This document shows, one piece after another, positions 11,901 to 23,495 of a DNA stretch of 64,000 nucleotides. Under the pieces are notes generated by a model, which was not told the DNA's origin, searched no databases, and saw nothing but the letters and a program-made list of their open reading frames with translations. The stretch covers positions 248,001-312,000 of the forward strand of contig MJGA01000007.1 of assembly GCA_001910725.1 (NCBI GenBank), given 5' to 3'. A program made the translations under genes and the position numbers. Origin of the DNA: Phanerodontia chrysosporium. Its lineage: Eukaryota > Basidiomycota > Agaricomycetes > Polyporales > Phanerochaetaceae. Within the stretch, counting starts at the first letter, position 1, and every line of letters starts with the position of its first letter.

Positions 11901-13190
11901 ATGGGAAACGGGCACTCCATGCCATCGAAGTCGGTGAGTACTTCTGTCTTCAGGGGCACGCACGATGCTGACTGCTATTTACTGGGCTTAGTCTGGCCTC
12001 CGTAATGACTTCAGCGTCGTACTTCCTGGAGAAGTCACAGCACGCATTGTTGCCTTTATTGGTGAAGTAGCCAGCTCTGAGCCCGGGTACAAGCGTGACC
12101 TCGCGAGTTGCGCGCTCACCTGTCGATCATGGCTTGCATACCTCCGTCCGTACCTATTTGCGTCCCTCACATTGCGCTCCTACGTGGACGTCGAGGAACT
12201 CCTTCGCATCCTCCGCGGCGACGAGAAGCTCCGGGAAAAGGTGGCGCATCTCGACCTCCAAGAAAAGGACGAGCGCTGGATCCACCGCCTTCTCCGCCTG
12301 CTTCCCAGCCAACTTCCCGCTGTAACCAGTCTCCGACTGTACAGCAACCTTCACGTAGACATCTCCGACCGCAGCGATGACACTCTCCTTGCGCTCTCCG
12401 CTTCCCTGCCACAAATCCGCGATCTTGAACTTGGCGGCTCAGCGTTTGATGACTTTCCGACCATCTCCGCGTGCGTCTCCGCGTTCCCATCTCTGCTCCG
12501 TGCTCAGAGCCACGGTATCACCTGGACACGACTACCATACGCGTCGGAGCCTAGCGAGTCGCTCGTGCAGGTGAACGCCGTGGGCGGCGACATCCCCTGG
12601 CTGTGGGCGGTGTCCGACCCGTTCGGTGTGGAAGAGAGGCCTGTTCTCGCTGACGCCGACGCTGCAGTGTTGAAGCGACTCCTGAACGTCGGAATGTACA
12701 ATTCGAGCAGCTGCACCTGTTCGCTGACGCCTCACCAAGGCTCCGATGGACCTCGTTGTAAGTGCTGTTTCCTGTACACGATAGCCCAGGAGACTGATCG
12801 AGCGGTGCAGGGGAACTGATTGCCCGCTATCCGACGCGCAACAGCGTATCCATCTCGATAGAAACATCATCTCTAGAATCAAAAGGCGTTTCCACCATCC
12901 GCGCGGCGACGCTGCGCCTCACTCCCGCGGGCTCAACCGTCAGCAACTCCTGCCCTGCATGGACGAGACGCATGGCAGAGCTTGACCTATCATACCATTC
13001 CCTTCCGTACACTGCGCCCCTCATACTGGATTGGGAGTACGTCGGCACTGTCGAGTGGTACGTCAATCAAGCTCTGAAGAACACCTTGCTCCGCCGCTTG
13101 TGGGCTGCGAAGCGATTGGTTTGCCATCTCAGCAAAGGCGTCGAGCCACCAAGAGCCCACTATCTCCCCATGGCGCTGCGATACCACTAG
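11901..13190 (+). CDS. F-box-like protein
   Basis: Three exons: 11901-11933, 11992-12757 and 12811-13190 (1179 nt, 392 aa). The first exon encodes only MGNGHSMPSKS. The F-box follows: LPGEVTARIVAFIGEVA then CALTCRSWLAYLRPYLFASLTL, the layout of the large Agaricomycete F-box family, which feeds substrates to SCF ubiquitin ligases (substrate unknown). The next part, LLRLLPSQLPAVTSLRLYSN and SLPQIRDLELGGSAFDDFPT, resembles degenerate leucine-rich repeats. One oddity: at 12695-12757 an alternative frame reads FEQLHLFADASPRLRWTSL, very like family members, but using it would break the phase of the following intron. I keep the annotated frame. Confidence 0.8.
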
Positions 13191-13546
13191 TCCCACTTCC
13201 CGTATATACCTTGTACTTGTGCATGATACCCGCTGTATAGACTAGACACATACCACTTAATACGATCGTGTCGTACACCTAAAGATTTTATTAGCCGATG
13301 GACTGATCCCGGATGCCGTCGAGCATCTACGTCAAGGCGTTCGATGCATGTATTCCGCCCAAGACGCGGCAAGAGTTTGGACAGCTACATTGTATCGAAG
13401 ATTCAGATCTTTTTGCGTTCACGCAGGGTGTGCTAGGTATAACAACGCACAGTTGCGTGCGCTGTACACAATCTGCTGCCGTGCAGACTCCATGGTCAGA
13501 ATCTGTTTATTCTACGGGCTCTGAGAGAAAAAGATCGCAAAACACT
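13191..13546. other. intergenic
   Basis: 3' flank of the F-box gene and 3' flank of tRNA-Lys copy 2, with T-runs (minus-strand sense) at about 13530-13545. No gene seen. Confidence 0.5.
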
Positions 13547-13653
13547 AGCCCACCGCGAGGGTCGAACTCGCAGCCTTCAGATCGCACTCGGATCGCGTGC
13601 TTGCACCCGCGCTCGTAAGAGTCTGACGCTCTATCCGATTGAGCTAGGCGGGC
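13547..13653 (-). tRNA. tRNA-Lys(CTT), intron-containing, copy 2
   Basis: Same cloverleaf as copy 1 on the opposite strand: GCCCGCC/GGTGGGC acceptor, CTT anticodon, one 33 nt intron after position 37, T arm GCGAG TTCGACC CTCGC. Followed by T-runs on the minus strand. 107 nt. Confidence 0.95.
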
Positions 13654-14067
13654 GATATTCAGTAATATAACTAAATTTACACAAGTCAATTGTCTATGTC
13701 GGAGTATCCTCAGTCACAGGCGCGCCGTGCCTCCGCGCGTTCCGAGCCGCCTCTTACGACGACGACATCGCCCCGGTCAATGCTTCGCGGGCACCCCGGC
13801 GAGCGGTGCTTCAGCGCCCTCGGTCTCCTTCATCACATCGCACGCCCGGCGCCGAGCTTGGCATGCTTTGCACTGCTTACATGAGAGGCTCTGTAATCCT
13901 CCGCCACCATGGGTCTCCTGATCGACAATTCCTCCGCGCGATCGTTTGGTCATTGACTAGAGTCCGTGTGCTACCCCTCAGACAATATAACGCGCTCGCT
14001 ATAGCTACGAGCGGCTGTATTCTCCTGCTATCATAGCTACCTTTGAACTCTACCGACAAACCTCACC
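13654..14067. other. intergenic
   Basis: Upstream of the oxidoreductase gene and of tRNA-Lys copy 2 (divergent). No gene recognised. Confidence 0.45.
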
Positions 14068-16090
14068 ATGACGGTACTCCAGGGCTGGCACAGAGGCGAG
14101 CGCTCTATCCAGGACAAACTGGGTTTCGCAGGCCCAATGTCTATGGCATATACCTGGATCGAGGGCGAGATGGACGAACAACACAGGGAGTTCCACAGCA
14201 CGCGACTCCCCTTTGTCCCCGTCACCATCCTTGACCGTGCGAAGCGCCCTTGGACGTCCATCCTCGCAGGCAGTACAGGCAAGCCAGGCTTTATCTCGAG
14301 CCCATGGTGGAATCGCCTCGATATGGACGTCAAAATCTGGAAGGGAGATCCTTTCTGGGAGAGCGTTCAGGGCTTTGACGGCGAGAGGATGCTCATAGCG
14401 GGCATTGGCATTGAACTTTCCACTCGCCGCAGAAACAAGTTCGCAGGGCATGTGTTCGAGGTCGACAGGATGGGCGAGGATCAGCTCCGACTCAAGCTGC
14501 TAGTCAACCAGGCCATAGGGTACGTCCTTGCCTCTTCCTCTTCAGACGTACGCTAACTCCTTCATTCAGTAACTGTCCAAAATACATCAATGTACGCGAA
14601 CTCGACCCTCATCCTGACACGAATCCTACTGTTGTCCACGAGCGACCCATCATGTTGCAAGGAGAGCGACTGCCCGATGAACTGATTGACTTTGTGCGCG
14701 AAGCCGACACCATCTTCATTGGCACTTCGTACGAGGCAAGACCTGAAGAGTCGGCGAGGTTTCCTTCGCATGTTGGTCAGAACCAGCGCGGTGGAAGAAA
14801 GGGTTGGGTTCGCGTAAGATCAGACGGCAGGACGCTTGTCATTCCAGATTATTCAGGTACGTTTTTCAGAACAGATCGTGTTGTTCACGAGCTAACCAGA
14901 GTCCAGGCAATCGATTAATGACCTCATTGGGTAACATCGAGGCTACTCCTGTTGCGGCCGTCACTATCATCGACTTTATTACTGGGAATATATTGTATCT
15001 CACTGGCCAGGCACGCACAGCCGTTGGACACGAAGCCCAGTCAATTATGCCTCGACAGCGGGTAGTGACTCTACTCGAAGTGACGGGTTATACCTTCGTA
15101 CGAGATGCACTTCCCCTACGGCAGCGACCGGGCACATCTCCTATTCCTAGCCCTTATAGTCCTCCCGTCCGCCTACTCGCAGAAGAAGTCGCAGGATCGT
15201 CAAAGTACTTCGAAGAAGAGACCGCGCTCACGCTCGCCCGGGTGCAGCTTCTAAGCAAAGATCTCGCTACGTTTACGTGGGAGAGCTCGAAGCCCGTCTC
15301 CATCCAGCCTGGGCAGACTGCGATCCTCGACTTTTCAGACCTCGTCGGCAAGGTCAGCTACCAGCACATGGCGCCCTTCAAGCCCTCTAGCGTCAACGAC
15401 GACCGCATTCGGACATGGACCGTCTCAAGTGCTCACCTCGCCTCCGAGGGCACGACGGCCTTTGACCTCACGATGCGCGAGAAAGAGGGCGGGGCAGTCA
15501 CAGGCGCGCTCTTTACCATCGCGCGCAAGCTCAGCGAGCTGCGCCCGGAGCTCCTTGACGACACGCGTGCGGTCGGTCTGCAGGTCAAGCTCGTCGGCAT
15601 CGCGGGCAGCTTCACACTTGCCCTCCCACTCACATCCGCGCCCGCGGTCCTGCCGCCTCCGATGCTCTGGCTCGCAGGCGGCATCGGCGTGACGCCGTTC
15701 ATTAGTTTGCTCTCCGCCATCGCCGCTGCGCCGCGCGACGCGCGCTGGGACGTCGTCCTCGCCCTCTCGACGCGCGAGCCTGAGGTGCTCGTCCCGCTCC
15801 TCGCTAGCGCACTTGGCACCCGCGCGCCGAAGCTCCGGCTCGCGCTGCACGTCTTCTCGAACAAGCCCATCCCGCCGTACCCGCAGCTCGCGCCTGCGGA
15901 CGAGCTCGAGGTCACGTTCGTCCCGCACGCAGGTAGAATCGACGACCGGTTCCTTGATAGTGTGTCGGACGTCTCTACTCGCAAGGCGTACGTCTGCGGT
16001 CCCGAGGACTTCGAACGGGCCATGCTTAGGAAGCTCGGTGACCGCGGGGTGAAGAGCGACACTGTCATCCGGGAGTCATTTGAATACTGA
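14068..16090 (+). CDS. two-domain flavin oxidoreductase (PNPOx-like + FNR-like)
   Basis: Three exons: 14068-14519, 14570-14856 and 14907-16090 (1923 nt, 640 aa). The N-terminal half looks like a PNPOx-type FMN-binding split barrel: WHRGERSIQDKLGF, LAGSTGKPGFISSP, GIGIELSTRRRNKFAG, PKYINVRELDP, ADTIFIGTSYEA and NRLMTSLGNIEATPVAAVTI. The C-terminal half is a ferredoxin-reductase-like unit: RIRTWTVSSAH (FAD), MLWLAGGIGVTPFISLLS (NAD(P) phosphate loop) and KAYVCGPEDFERAML near the end. No C-terminal 2Fe-2S Cys motif follows, unlike some relatives. It probably passes electrons from NAD(P)H through FAD to FMN. The acceptor is unknown and no biosynthetic partners lie next to it. Confidence 0.85.
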
Positions 16091-16412
16091 AGTGCATTGT
16101 ACGTATTTTATAGTAGGAAGGATGTATACTGTATTGTACCTCACTGGCAGTCAAATGTGGAACCCTGCACCTGAACCTGCCCAGGTCGGCTTGAAAGCAG
16201 TACAAATTATTCCTGGCCTTCTCAGCCGGTCGCGAGCACTCTTGTAAAGGGCGGTAGCCTCAGCAGTGCGTATCGCTGCTGATGCTCCAATATGGCAGCT
16301 CAAAACAGCGTCGCCTCACGATTCTCACCGTTGAGCCTGCCCGTCGGTTGCTTAAGGTGCTAGCGTATCTCACTCATATCCTTATAAATACATAGCCGGA
16401 AGCTGTCATATC
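16091..16412. other. intergenic
   Basis: 3' flank of the oxidoreductase and 5' flank of tRNA-Lys copy 3. No gene seen. Confidence 0.5.
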
Positions 16413-16519
16413 GCCCGCCTAGCTCAATCGGATAGAGCGTCAGACTCTTACGAGTGCGGGTGTAAGCACGCGATCCGAGTGCGATCTGAAGGCTGCGAGT
16501 TCGACCCTCGCGGTGGGCT
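16413..16519 (+). tRNA. tRNA-Lys(CTT), intron-containing, copy 3
   Basis: Same cloverleaf as copy 1 with a 33 nt intron. The intron differs from copy 4 by two substitutions. A T5 run follows at about 16526. 107 nt. Confidence 0.95.
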
Positions 16520-17103
16520 AGTTAAATTTTTGTGGCTTTTGCTGTTCTCTGTGATCACGCAACCGTGTGCACTCTGCAACTTCCTCAGACTCTCCCGTGA
16601 TATCCACTGTCTACTTCAACACGCAAGAGCCGATGTCTACGGATTTGAACGATCTCACCGCAGGCTAGCGATCGCAAGACGCCATCGATGTACGAAGTAA
16701 CGGTTTCCATGGGCAAGGCATGATGTAGAGGGCGCAAACACTTCGCTGTGCGCCGCAAAGACACCCTTCGCCCATCACGGTTAGGCGGTGGATGCTGCGC
16801 CCAGCTAGTCGTATTTGGGCGCAGAACGAACTCCTCCAGAATCTATCGTGCCGCGGTCTGCTCTGAAGATCCGACTTCCAGAATCTTCGCCCGCACACTT
16901 CGTTGGGCGGTGGGCATGCCGCCTCAGCCAGGCTTTTCAGTAGAGTACATAGCATGGAGATGGTATATAAGAAAACACGTCGAAGGAGTAACACGAGCAG
17001 CGCCTCAGTCGGCCACGCCATGCCGCAGCGCAAATGCGAAGGCTTCTGGGTCCTTCGCAGGCTCCGGTGCATCGTGCGCTCCAGTGTTGTGGGTATCAGA
17101 TCG
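16520..17103. other. intergenic
   Basis: 3' flank of tRNA-Lys copy 3 and of the DUF6534 gene. No gene recognised. Confidence 0.45.
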
Positions 17104-18882
17104 CTAAAAGACGGGGCGCAACACAACGCAGTCAGCGGGTGCCAGCGTGGAAGAATGCGCGAGCCGTACCTCGAAATCGGTCACCGTGACCGTCTCCTTG
17201 AAGACGTCGACACGCACGGCTTCGGACGTCAGCCCGCGCGTATTGCGCCGTGACATACGAATGTCGAGCGGCCCTGACGCCGTCGTCTCATTCGTCGAAG
17301 TTGCGTTGCGGATGTTATTCCTTGCATTGAGCCTAGGAAGCCACATCAGCTCTAGGACGTGTGAGCCATATCATCCAGTCGACTGACATTGCGAGCATAG
17401 AGTTTGCGTATACTAGCGGAGAGGGCATGAGTAGGCAGCGCAGATGGAACGCTAGACAACTCACGTTTGCTGACAATCTCGACCATACCCGCCCAGATGA
17501 GACTAGTAGTCACGAGATTGTACTGGGTTGGTTCGCTCGTCGCATGTCTATATCCTCAAGATGGGCGCCGAACTCACCGTTATGAGGATTGCCATCGAGA
17601 AGATCCTGGGAGATATGTCAGCTGGGAAGTTCTTTCCGACGTAGAGTCCACATACATTGTCAGCGCACCGGTGTTGAGTGCAAAATGGAGGAGCTTGTCC
17701 ACGACGTGTTTAGTACGCGGGAAAGCCGTTCGGCTGCGCCACAGGTAAAAGGTGAGGAGCCCCGTTGTGACGAGGTCCACGAAGCCGCCACAACTCAGCG
17801 CGACGTTCAGCGTCAGCTAAGCGACTCTGTCAGTCTTGGGTCTGGATCGCAAGTCAGGAGACGCACGAGCGGACCCTGCTTCTGGCGGAATGCCTCCCAT
17901 GTCTGATACGAGTATCTGTGGCGCGCGTCAGACTTCTACATGTGTTCATCAAGGACGATCAAGACGTACAGAAATCCTGCAGCGACTGTGAAGCGATAGT
18001 TAGTAATCGTACCTCATGACAACCACGCGAACATATTCACCATATCCTAGGACTACGATACGTCAGTTCAGGTAAGGTTACCAGTATGGGCAACGACTCA
18101 CCGATGCGCGCAAGCAAAGCAACCGCCTAGGTGGTAAGGCCACATAAGTATGGTATTACGCCCGTATTTCGCATGAGCGTACGTACCGGGACCGACGCAA
18201 CTAGGTAGTTGCGTTTGCTTACTTTATACCATACTTCAGCGCTAGAACTAGATATCCTTAGAACGTACTCACGCTTCCAGATGCGATAGATGTAGAATCT
18301 GTCATGGGCGTTAGGATGCGGACGCTAACATTGGGAGCAACGAAGGACGGACGCTTGAGTTAAAGAGACAATAATGATCTCGAGGAACACGGTAGCCTGC
18401 GTGTCAAGAGCATCTACCGTTATGTACGTCCTCGCCCAGATGGAGTAGGTTTGCACATACGACAGCGCTCCTGTATTCCGACTGTCGTTGAGATCATAAT
18501 CCTCGGCATATTTAGCGGTACACTCACCAAACGATCCTCTCCACCTCTCCCGCGTCACCGAAATGGTCGATAAAATACGTATATAGCATGCAAACGCAAA
18601 ACGTAGTATGCAAAGCCTCGAGGAACCTGCACCTAGTTAGATACAGGCTAGAGTCAGGCCAAATATACGTACCATAGCATCAACACGAAGCTCCTGACAA
18701 AGTGTGAATCCTTTTCATATGTCGACCAATAGAAGTAAACCTGGGCGGTAAAAATACCGAAGAGACTGAGGTCACAGGAGGTCAGACATGATTGACGATC
18801 GAACATGAGAATAAAGCACGTACATAAGGGCCAGGCAGACGAGGACCAGCAGCGGCCCCATGAGCAGCTCGAAAGAGGCCAT
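17104..18882 (-). CDS. DUF6534-type integral membrane protein
   Basis: A gene of many small exons. Start 18882: MASFELLMGPLLVLVCLALM. After an intron come IFTAQVYFYWSTYEKDSHFV and RSFVLMLW, then MLYTYFIDHFGDAGEVERIVW. A late helix is seen in STNTGALTMYVD-like sequence at about 17690. The typical family ending is WLPRLNARNNIRN, followed by a hydrophilic cytoplasmic tail ending at 17104. This is the pattern of the seven-helix fungal DUF6534 family, very abundant in Agaricomycetes, of unknown function (receptor-like roles are guessed). Middle exons between 17.6 and 18.4 kb are small and I did not place every splice site. Confidence 0.75.
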
Positions 18883-20474
18883 AGCGGAAATAAAGGAGCG
18901 GGTGGATGGAAGGACAGGTCCTATGGTACAAGAAGAAGTGGGATTCGGAACGCGTCTCGTGGAGCGACCGCTTCTAATATGTGCTGTGCATCTACTCCAG
19001 ATGTACTGTCAGCATATTTCCATATTCTTTTGATGGCGACCAGTGATCAGAGGATTCTAGTCGGCGGGGGTGCCACCAAGTGGACGGAGATCTGGATGAT
19101 CCATGGCTAGTGGCGATTGCCGCTCCGAAGCAACCTGGTAGGTCACGGACGTCTCCCACGGAAGCTGGCTGAACCTTGCGAAGATGCTATAGAATATGCC
19201 GTCAGGGGTCCGGAGCCTGCCCGAGCCGAGATTCTCCGGGGTACGAGAAGCAGCCGTGCAATGAGAGTGCGCCGCGGTGGCCTGCTGTACTACAGGGGCT
19301 CTTTGAAGCTTTGGAGCATCGTCGGTGGCGCTGTCATGAACAAACTGCTGAAAGATATGGCTCGGGACGTTGTTCGACTTGGTCGGCCATGCTGAATAAC
19401 ATGCTACTTGCTCTGCATCCGATGACCGTCTGGGTACAACTGGGAAACGGCATCCTGGCTCGTGGTGGCACCTGCTCGACGCTTGCATCTACGTTTTTCC
19501 CCGACAGCACGGCTGTCAAGGTGACCTAACGGAGAGCAGCGCGTCGCGGGAGGGCTGGATACAATCTATCAGCGAAAATCCATGCAAGGCTCAAAGTTGT
19601 CGGGATGTGGGTGCACCATTGAAGGCATGTTGTAAGAGGGTAAGTATTACCCTGCCGCAAATGAGCGCCTGACCCGCAGTGGTCGCGTCGCCCGATCGTG
19701 CGGGTATACAGTATACGCGGCCCCAGAAGGCCCTGACAACCCGAGAAAACAGGGAGAGCTGGAAGGTCGCGAAGACTGCGCACGTTGCCGCGAAGTGAGA
19801 AGCCTCTATCTCGCGTGTTTTAGAACTTCTCGACGTGAGATGCAGCCCCCATCGCGTCATACAACCTTGAGATGCCGGTGAAAAGCCCTGATCAGCTCAG
19901 TCATCGAGAGAGCACGATGACAGTCTTCAGGTCTCTCTCCTCACCCACTATGCGGACGCAGGATGAAGGATGATCATGGTTGCAAGTTGCAACCGTCGGG
20001 AGCAAGTCCGGTGTACACTCGCCCTGTACGGCGCAGTTGTGAGGATAGCTTCGTTACCGGATGGCACATCGCACAAGTGCTGACTTACATTCCTACATAT
20101 TGAATGAGCTGCGTCGCAATGTGAGCGGCATGGGCTTTGTCGTGGTGTTTCATCTCCAAACCTCTGACGGTTGGAAGGCAAGTCGAACGACGGGCGTTCC
20201 GCCGACAGCGAGGATCGGGCTGGCAGCGCTAAGGGGATCGTGGCGTGAGAACGCTGAGCGCCGTCTTCAGAGGCTGCGCAGTGCCACGAATATTGCTCGA
20301 TCTCAGAACAATCTTGCATCGCTTGCGCGCGAGGTAATGTAGAAGGGCGGCATCCTTTTAACTCTAGCTCGTTACATCTAAGTATACACACATGCTGCGC
20401 TGGACACAGGGCTGACATTCTTTTCGGCTCAAACACTGCCGAGAACGCTCGATATCGCGTTCCACATCCGCCGC
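18883..20474. other. gene-poor stretch
   Basis: 1.6 kb upstream of the DUF6534 gene and downstream of the ferric reductase. Open frames up to about 140 codons on both strands have no recognisable motif. No tRNA or repeat is evident. Confidence 0.4.
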
Positions 20475-23180
20475 TCACCAACCGAAACTCTCCTCGTACA
20501 GCTCGATCCGGGACGCGTCAATCTTCGTGCCGATGCTGCGTACGACCTCGCGCCGAACGTCATCAGCAAGCCTGCCAGGCCCGCAGACGACGACCGCCAA
20601 ACGACTGGTCTCGGACACGAGCTGCTCAATTTCCTGCTCCAGAAGCTCCGCAATATTTGGCCGAGCGTACACCACCGCCGTCGTCGGACCTTTCTTCAGC
20701 GAACCCTTGGACGTATGAGCAACAGCCTTCTCGACGATGCCGGCCTTATCGCTCTTGAGGCCGCGCGTCATGCAGAGGTCGAGATGGACGTCGTCGCGAT
20801 CCGCGAACGGTGCGAGGTCCTTCTCGAGCACGTCCGCGACGAATCGCGGCTCGCGAGCTGCCCACACAAAGCGCAGATGGCGGCCAGCCATGGCGCCACG
20901 CTCGGCCTTGCGCCCAAACTCGTAGAGATACGCGAGGATGCCGGTGACGCCGGAGCCGCCAGCAATCATGAGCGTGCGCTCGTACTGCTGCAGGTCCGCC
21001 GCGACGCCGTACGGGCCTTCGATGAGCACGCGAATGTCCATGCAGTGTCCCGGCGCTTTGAGCAGCTGCTTCTTGAGCGTGTTTGTCATGCCCTTGTAGG
21101 GGCGGACGAGGAACATCAGTTCCTGCTGCGAGTGATGGAGTTGGACGTCCTTTCCCGTGCTCGAGAAGGACTTGGAGTCGCAGGAGTCGGTGGAAATGGG
21201 GGAGATTGGGTCAACGACGCCTGAGGCTTGGATGGCGGACTCGTGAGCGGGGGCGTCAGTGGGCGCTGCGACGCTTGACCAGGAACCGAGGGTGAAAGGG
21301 TGGTTCTCCCAGAGTCTGAGGGAGGATGCCGTCGGCGTGTAGATGTAGTAGTGGACACCCGCGCCGACCAGAATGTTGGTGGACGGACGGACGGTGAGGC
21401 GGATGATGTCACCTTCAGGATCGTAGACAGCGGTTGCCTTGCTGCGCTTAAGGGGATCGTTCTTTCCAGGGACGAAGGCGCGATAGTTGAGGGTGACGAG
21501 GCGAACGAGGCGCAGGAAGCGATCGAAACCCCAAATGGCGACGCAAGCCCACAAGTACGGGTTGTACTCGCCATCGAAGATATCGACATGACTGTAGTCA
21601 GATGTGAGTAGTGTCCATTTGACGAAGATAGCAATGCTTACTAGAACAGGAAGACGAGCAGGGCGACGGAGAAGGTGATATGGATGGCCAGGAAGAGCTC
21701 GTAGGCTTTTGCGCGGATAGGAAGTATCGATAGGCCGACGATAAACGACATAAAGACGGTAGCCTGGAGTAACGTCAGTTGTGCACCATGGCCCGGATAG
21801 CTGAAGCTTACACAAATGCCGCTATAAAACCACACCTCTGGCACTTCCAACTTGTATTCGCTCCAACCTCCATAGGCTGTAGCAAATGATCAGCGGGTGC
21901 TTCATGCTAACAAGGAGGCGAGGACAGTGCTTACTCCGGTAGTATCCGATCGTGTACGCGATAGAGTGCAAGATACCTTGAACCGTCGCGATCCGGGCAG
22001 CGTAGCGGTGGAAAATGTTGACCGTCGAGAACGACCAGCCCGTCAGCCAGAGGAGGACATCATTTCTACCTGCGAACAGCCACACAAGCGGCAGGTTGGC
22101 AAAAGAAATAATCCCCGTCCTGTCCGCGAAATACCGCCAGAACTGGCTTGCAGGATCAGACCAGCTAGACAATCAGTCAGCGATACAGCGATGTGCGTAA
22201 CGTGGCGATCGTACTCACTAGGTGTTGCCGGGGAACAAATGCCAGTCGACGGCGCAGAAGATGAAGTTCAGGGCGAAGAAGAGGAAGACCAGAATCGACT
22301 GCAGCCGTGTCGGGATTGTGCACCATCCCAAGGGCTGAATGTGGCGGTAACCGAAGGTGGCGGGAAGCATAACATGCTTCGCCAGAAGGTTGTGGACCTT
22401 GGTGAGAATGCCCGTGTTCGGTGCAGCACCCTTGCCGAAGATAGCGGCCGAACGTTCCGCGTCAGCGGGCAGGGGATTCCGCGCGAGAAGACGGTGGACC
22501 AAAAACGCCATGAGCCGGTTCACAACACCGATGAATACGACGCCTCCCGCCATGACATACATGCTCCAGCTGACGATTCCACGCGTTAAGCTACCATGTT
22601 AGAGAACACGAAAAAGTTGACATACCCGTAGGTGTGGTGCATGTGCATCTCGTGCTGCCATACTTCCTGCAATGGCGTCAATAAAGACTACACAGAATCT
22701 GGCCTGACATACCAAGGTCTTATAGGACAGCACATAATTCTCCGTGGGGACTACGACCGTGGTGTTGATGATTTCAACCAAGGAGGCCGGGTCGGTAGGG
22801 TCGATCGTCGGGACCTTGTCGACGCTTCCGTACTCGGCGATGAGATCTTGAATCACATCCGAGTAGGTGCCATTCATGGTGGTGAAGCCGTACTCCGCAC
22901 AATACCACTCCAGATAATCGAAGCTCTGCTCCGGCGTGTACTGGCCGCTGCACCTGAGGTCCCAGCAGGCGTATACAGAGCTTACGGCGAGCCGCGAGTC
23001 GCAGCGCTGACCGACATAGCTGTCGTTGACGTCGTAGTCGCCGAAAGTGAAGCTGGCGATGGTGTCGTAGCAGGCGTACGCGCACAATTCGGGCTTGTTG
23101 TACGTGCGGTCGGCCTGAGCGCCACTGACAAGGACGAGCAGTGATGCGAAGCAAAGGAGGATTTTTTGGCGTAGCGTCAT
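20475..23180 (-). CDS. ferric/cupric reductase, FRE family
   Basis: Cell-surface metalloreductase: NADPH to FAD to two hemes to extracellular Fe(III) or Cu(II). The start at 23180 encodes a signal peptide (QKILLCFASLLVLVSGAQA) and a Cys-containing extracellular segment. Membrane helices follow, e.g. VMAGGVVFIGVVNRLMAF, SILVFLFFALNFIFCAVDW and WSFSTVNIFHRYAARIATVQ with a second His in GILHSIAYT; LAIHITFSVALLVFLF supplies the other heme helix. The C-terminal cytoplasmic half has the FAD motif HPFTLGSW (usually HPFT-AS), MIAGGSGVTGILAYLYEFGR (nucleotide binding), VVVCGPGRLADDVRREV and the C-terminal YEESFGW. Introns sit in the membrane part. Upstream lies a GATA-site cluster (23391-23495), so iron regulation is likely. 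No FTR1 or ferroxidase gene is adjacent. Confidence 0.92.
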
Positions 23181-23390
23181 GACGGGGTCGAGGGTAGAGC
23201 AGCTGAGCTCTCCGCGAGGACGAGCGCGAGGACTGACATCGCTAGAGATTTGGATTTAAAAGGCGAGCGGACATAAAAAATCCTTCAATTCAAAACGCTC
23301 TAGACTTGGCTTGGACAAACTCCCCCGAACGTCGGCGAGGCGAAGCCCTGCGGCACACATGGAGGTGGGCGAGGGGGGAGGCACGTCTGC

Positions 23391-23495
23391 TGATAAGATT
23401 ACGCAGCCATCTGGAAGAGCAATTTGATCTGATTAGATGGGGCGCTCGAAGATTTATCAGATAATGTGCCTTGCCAGAGTTGTCTTATCAGATAG
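23391..23495 (-). promoter_or_regulatory. GATA-site cluster upstream of the ferric reductase
   Basis: Four GATA motifs in 105 bp, 211-315 bp before the reductase ATG: TGATAAG (23391-23397), ATCTGATTA (23427-23435), ATCAGATAA (23456-23464) and ATCAGATAG (23487-23495). The third is an exact match to ATCWGATAA, the published recognition sequence of Sre1/SreA/Urbs1-type iron regulators; the second and fourth differ by one base. No other protein gene shares this upstream region. Confidence 0.75.

Noticed and set aside
12695..12757. Possible frameshift in the F-box gene, because the alternative frame reads FEQLHLFADASPRLRWTSL
   Set aside because: The main frame joins in phase through a canonical GTAAGT...CAG intron to a coding-like last exon (1179 nt total). 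The alternative would need a second compensating change.
15425..15928. Long antisense open frames across the oxidoreductase, and similar ones across HSE1 and OPI1
   Set aside because: They mirror GC-rich third positions of the real genes and have Arg/Ala-rich shadow composition.
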